Shown: one piece after another, positions 60,737-64,000 of the stretch
Position numbering within the stretch: the first letter of the stretch is position 1
How the letters are laid out: every line of letters begins with the position of its first letter
Assembly: GCA_041399065.1 (NCBI GenBank)
Contig: JAWKTN010000011.1
Span: 1 to 64,000, forward strand
Length of the DNA stretch: 64,000 nucleotides
Direction of reading: 5' to 3'
Source of the DNA: JAGQPD01 sp020426865
Lineage (GTDB): Bacteria; Planctomycetota; Planctomycetia; Pirellulales; Pirellulaceae
Notes under the pieces: model-generated
Seen by the model: the letters and a program-made list of their open reading frames with translations, nothing else
Databases searched by the model: none
Told to the model about the DNA's origin: nothing
Program-made: the position numbers and the translations under genes

Positions 60737-62302
60737 TTAGCTTGCGGTGCGGAACGTGTCGTCCTGTTGTTCGGCAAGTCGATATTTTCCGACATTGTTG
60801 GAGGATCCCTTATCGCTCGCTGACGAATGGTCTCGGCGCGCGGAAGTGTCACCGACGAAGCGGGTCAGTTCGTCCGCCATACGTTCGATTTCAGCGGCAG
60901 CTCGCAGCGTCTCGGCCGTTTCCTTGCTCGTCCCCTGAGCGGTTTCCGCCACGATGGAAATGTTCTTGGCAATCTCCCCGCTTCCCTGCGCCACTTCCGC
61001 GATGTTACGGGAAATCTCCGAGGTCATCGCTGTCTGCTCTTCGACGGCACTGGCAATGGCGTTCTGCGATTCGTTGATCTGATTGATAATTTCACTGACG
61101 CGCCGAATGGCCTCCACAGCGGCTTGCGTGTCGAGCTGGATCGTCTCGATCTTGCGAATGATGTCCTCGGTCGATTTGCTTGTCTCTTTTGCCAACTCTT
61201 TCACTTCGTTGGCCACAACGGCGAATCCCTTGCCGGCCTCACCGGCGCGAGCGGCTTCGATCGTCGCATTGAGTGCCAAGAGGTTGGTTTGTTCGGCGAT
61301 CGAATTGATCACCTTAATCACGTTGCCGATCTCGACGCTGCTTTCGCCCAGCTTGGTGATCGTGCCATTGGTTTGATCGGCCGCGGCGACAGCGGTCGCA
61401 GCGACGTTCGCCGCGCCCGATGCGTTGCTTGAGATCTCCTTGATGCTCGCTTCGAATTGCTCCACGGCCGTGGCCAGGGCCTGTGCGTTGGCGTTGACCT
61501 CCTCGGCCGCACCGCTGGCGAGCGTCGCCTGGTTGGACGTTTCTTGTGCGTTGGCCCGCATCCGCCGGCCAATGGCTGCAAGATCGGTGTTGGCCACCTT
61601 CCGCAAGTTCTCTGCGGATTGACGTAACGGCCTAACCGTAACTCGGGAGATGTAAGCCCCTAACGTGGCACTGACGACGGCGACCACGAAGGCAATGACC
61701 CACGACCAAGCGACTCGCATCTTGACCGTCGCCGTCACGGCCTGCTCTTCCTCAATTGCCCTTTGCGTTGCCATTTTAACGACGTTGTCGATGGCCGATC
61801 GGTGTTCTTCGTACTTTTCCTGGAGGACTCCACGTGCAAGTTGATTGGCCAGAGCCGCGTCACCCGCGATACAAGCGGGCAGAAATTGCTCGTCACGAAT
61901 CCGGAAGAACTCGACCGCCGGCCGATAGGCGGTGACGATCATTTCGTTCTTCATTGCTCCGTCCGGGAGTTCGTTCGTCCAGAAATCATGGCGTGCGTCG
62001 AATTCCACCTTGAGCTCGCGGCTCCGTTGAACCAACGCTTCGATTGTCGTGCGGGACGCCTGCTCATTTACCTCGTCGGCCATATGGAGCACCATCAAAT
62101 AGGATTCGATGATGTACTCCGGTGGAGGCAAGATGTCAGCAATCAGGTCCTTGTTCCGCACGATACGGTTATAATAAGGGCCGTGGACTTTGGCGACGTT
62201 GAGCGTGGAAAGGGACCACGCACCGTATCCGATAAGTCCAATGGCGAAGATTACCATGAGTGTAATGAGTTTTGCCGACACGGTCAGATTCTTGATGAAC
62301 AC
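60737..62302 (-). CDS. Methyl-accepting chemotaxis protein
   Basis: 521 residues. The first membrane helix is near residues 12-29 (LITLMVIFAIGLIGYGAW). A periplasmic helical sensor of about 155 residues follows, with a second membrane helix near 185-205 (WVIAFVVAVVSATLGAYI) and a HAMP-like linker. The cytoplasmic coiled coil contains the signalling hairpin tip EQTNLLALNATIEAARAGEAGKGFAVVANEVKEL, given here only by its key residues E-Q-T-N and AGEAGKGFAVVA. No C-terminal NWETF-type tether is seen, so CheR/CheB must bind elsewhere. It is encoded between cheW and the second receiver. The ligand is unknown. Confidence 0.93.
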   Translation of the reverse strand: MFIKNLTVSAKLITLMVIFAIGLIGYGAWSLSTLNVAKVHGPYYNRIVRNKDLIADILPPPEYIIESYLMVLHMADEVNEQASRTTIEALVQRSRELKVEFDARHDFWTNELPDGAMKNEMIVTAYRPAVEFFRIRDEQFLPACIAGDAALANQLARGVLQEKYEEHRSAIDNVVKMATQRAIEEEQAVTATVKMRVAWSWVIAFVVAVVSATLGAYISRVTVRPLRQSAENLRKVANTDLAAIGRRMRANAQETSNQATLASGAAEEVNANAQALATAVEQFEASIKEISSNASGAANVAATAVAAADQTNGTITKLGESSVEIGNVIKVINSIAEQTNLLALNATIEAARAGEAGKGFAVVANEVKELAKETSKSTEDIIRKIETIQLDTQAAVEAIRRVSEIINQINESQNAIASAVEEQTAMTSEISRNIAEVAQGSGEIAKNISIVAETAQGTSKETAETLRAAAEIERMADELTRFVGDTSARRDHSSASDKGSSNNVGKYRLAEQQDDTFRTAS

Positions 62303-62319
62303 GGAACGCTCCTCTTCGA

Positions 62320-62775
62320 CTAGATATGAGTTTGGGGGGAAGTTGTATCAACGACTCGGGCGGTGTCCAGGACCAACAACAATCGCCCATCCAGTTTGTA
62401 GGCACCGCGAATCATGTGGCGGGGTAATCCTTGAAGAGTCTCAGGTGGGGGCTCGAAACAATTTTCTTCAACGACCATCACGTCGCCGATCTCGTCCACC
62501 AACAGGCTGACCGATCCGTCGGTCGTGCGTATGACGACGTTCATGGGCTCCACGTCCGACGCTCTTTCCTCGAGTCCCAGTCGTCTTCGCAGGTCGATCG
62601 CCGTCACGAGTTGGCCTCGCAAGTTGATCAGGCCTTGGACGACTGCTGGTCCCATCGGTACGCGCGTCATCCGCTGGAATCGAATGACCTCCTGTACCAT
62701 GTGCACCTCGACGCCAAAGTACAGGTGATCGACCTTGAACGTGCAGTAGGTACGCTGTGTTTCGGTAGTCTGCAT
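62320..62775 (-). CDS. cheW: CheW coupling protein
   Basis: 151 residues, one CheW domain of two small SH3-like beta barrels. Landmarks: YCTFKVDHLYFGVEVHMVQEVI at the start, VVQGLINLRGQLVTAIDLRRR in the middle and SLLVDEIGDVMVV. It links receptor tips to CheA in the signalling array. It lies 19 bases after cheA and 17 before the receptor gene. Confidence 0.95.
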   Translation of the reverse strand: MQTTETQRTYCTFKVDHLYFGVEVHMVQEVIRFQRMTRVPMGPAVVQGLINLRGQLVTAIDLRRRLGLEERASDVEPMNVVIRTTDGSVSLLVDEIGDVMVVEENCFEPPPETLQGLPRHMIRGAYKLDGRLLLVLDTARVVDTTSPQTHI

Positions 62776-62794
62776 GATGCGATTGCCTTGCCGA

Positions 62795-64000
62795 TTATGC
62801 CGCGAAGATGGGATTGGCCAATTCCGGAAAATGGGACTCGATCAGGCTGTTCACGTCGACAATCTGCGTCACTCGGTCGGCGATGATCTGCGTATCGCTG
62901 GTGAGGTCCACGTCGTCACTGTCGCCTGCCTGGTCCACGACGTCGAGTATCTGCCCGACGACAATTCCGACGTTTTTGGAACCGCGTCCACATACCACCA
63001 CTTGAAACTGGCCGTTGTTGGACTCTTCGCCATATCCGTACGAACTGCTGCCCAAGTGGACCAGCGGCATGATCCCACCTCGGTATTGAATCACTTCCCG
63101 GTGACCCACACGTTCCACCGAACGGGCCGGAAACTCCTCCAGACGCGAAACGGACGCCAGCGAGATAGCAGCTCGACCACCGTCACCCGGGTCGATCAGC
63201 AACCATTGCGATCGATCGTCCGATCGATCGCTGGACATCCACCCCGCATCGGACATCGACCGGTCCTGATGTTCCACCAACACATTCCCCTGGCTCGCCA
63301 AACCGTTGACATCCAGGATAAGTGACACGGAGCCGTCTCCCATGATCGTGGCACCGGCGTACGTGGGGATCCCCTTAAGCTGCTGTCCTAACGGTTTTAC
63401 AACAATCTCCTGCGTATCATTGATCTGGTCGACGACCAGGCCGAATTGGCGGTCTTCCGCCTGCAATACGACAATATTAATGATCTCATCTTCGTGGAAG
63501 TCGTGCGGCGTCCGTCGGTCGCGCAACCTGAGTTGCTCGTCGAGATACAGCAGCGGCAGGAGTCGTCCGCGTAGGCGATAGCACGGGACGCTATGAATCA
63601 ATTCGATCTCCCGTTTGGCCCGCTCTCCCTCCAAGCGGACAAGTTCCAGAAGACTGACTTGCGGGATGGCATACCGGTCCCCTCGGCATGTCACGACCAA
63701 TGCCGGAACGATGGCCAACGTGAGTGGGATCTTGATCCGGAGCGTTGTGCCGCGTCCGGAGACACTTTGGATGTCGAGCGTGCCGCCAATCTTTTCGACG
63801 TTCGTCTTCACGACATCCATCCCCACACCACGGCCGGAAACGTTCGTGACTTTCGCGGCTGTGGAGAAACCAGGCAACAAGATCAAGTTGCACAATTCGC
63901 GGTCGTTCATCTTGTCGGCTTGCTCGGCCGACACCATTCCCTTCGAAATGGCCTTTTGCTTCACCCGCTCGAGACTGATGCCTCCTCCGTCATCGCCAAT
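62795..64000 (-). CDS. cheA: CheA histidine kinase, C-terminal part (5' end outside window)
   Basis: The frame is open to the window edge, so the phosphotransfer and dimerisation domains lie outside. Visible are the end of the ATPase domain (DDGGGISLER, then RGVGMDVVKTNVEKIGGTL, the G2-type box) and a CheW-like domain (IPLTLAIVPALVVTCRGDRY). A second CheW-like domain starts near 63250 (SQWLLIDPGDGGRAAISLAS), ending ESHFPELANPIFAA. Two C-terminal CheW-like domains are unusual; most CheA proteins have one. It would autophosphorylate and pass phosphate to CheY and CheB. It is the most upstream operon gene in the window. Confidence 0.9.
   Translation of the reverse strand: MGDDGGGISLERVKQKAISKGMVSAEQADKMNDRELCNLILLPGFSTAAKVTNVSGRGVGMDVVKTNVEKIGGTLDIQSVSGRGTTLRIKIPLTLAIVPALVVTCRGDRYAIPQVSLLELVRLEGERAKREIELIHSVPCYRLRGRLLPLLYLDEQLRLRDRRTPHDFHEDEIINIVVLQAEDRQFGLVVDQINDTQEIVVKPLGQQLKGIPTYAGATIMGDGSVSLILDVNGLASQGNVLVEHQDRSMSDAGWMSSDRSDDRSQWLLIDPGDGGRAAISLASVSRLEEFPARSVERVGHREVIQYRGGIMPLVHLGSSSYGYGEESNNGQFQVVVCGRGSKNVGIVVGQILDVVDQAGDSDDVDLTSDTQIIADRVTQIVDVNSLIESHFPELANPIFAA

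Overview
This window almost certainly comes from a planctomycete, probably of the Pirellulales/Rhodopirellula type. The evidence is gene content: a DUF1549/DUF1553 protein paired with a DUF1501 protein, two secreted sulfatases, two DUF1559 pilin-like proteins with an N-terminal methylation motif, dockerin-like and PEP-CTERM surface proteins, an ELWxxDGT-repeat fragment, WD40 and serpin remnants, and a giant surface protein whose N-terminus carries the LEQRHLL-type motif seen in this phylum. No database search was possible; families are named from motifs read by eye.

Layout. 1-1533 is the 3' part of a group II intron (reverse transcriptase/maturase, then RNA domains V and VI). 1534-2277 holds only palindromic repeats. 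2278-5852 is the DUF1549/DUF1553 + DUF1501 pair. 6083-14319 is mostly housekeeping on the minus strand: a cupin, a bifunctional-nuclease-domain protein, valS overlapping cimA by 4 bases, a Tyr-Ser-Pro-Val repeat protein, and cmk next to a large GH38-like protein. 17374-28730 is a plus-strand type IV pilus/type II secretion-like cluster: PilM-like protein, two membrane-anchored Gly/Tyr-rich proteins and, behind a terminator and its own promoter, a very large secretin. 28767-34193 has an aminotransferase, a small lipoprotein, a DUF1559 protein and a PEP-CTERM protein.

34.2-40.5 kb looks like decaying accessory DNA: an ELWxxDGT fragment, a RAYT-type transposase, a PEP-CTERM scrap, a WD40 gene carrying four in-frame stop codons, and a frameshifted serpin. 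40.6-49.9 kb carries two sulfatases, a methyltransferase, a second DUF1559 protein, an HD-domain hydrolase, a glyoxalase-fold protein, a DPP-IV-like peptidase and an internally deleted cytosine-C5 methyltransferase remnant. 50046-55754 encodes a 1902-residue secreted metzincin-like protein.

55872-64000 is a compact minus-strand chemotaxis operon read in the order cheA (cut by the window end), cheW, mcp, receiver, HDOD, cheB, cheR, cheX, cheY and a possible second CheX-like gene, closed by a hairpin. It encodes a nearly complete signalling circuit: receptor-CheW-CheA signalling, CheR/CheB adaptation, two single-domain receivers and CheX in place of CheZ. Its output may be the pilus-like machine encoded upstream or a flagellum outside the window; the sequence alone cannot decide.
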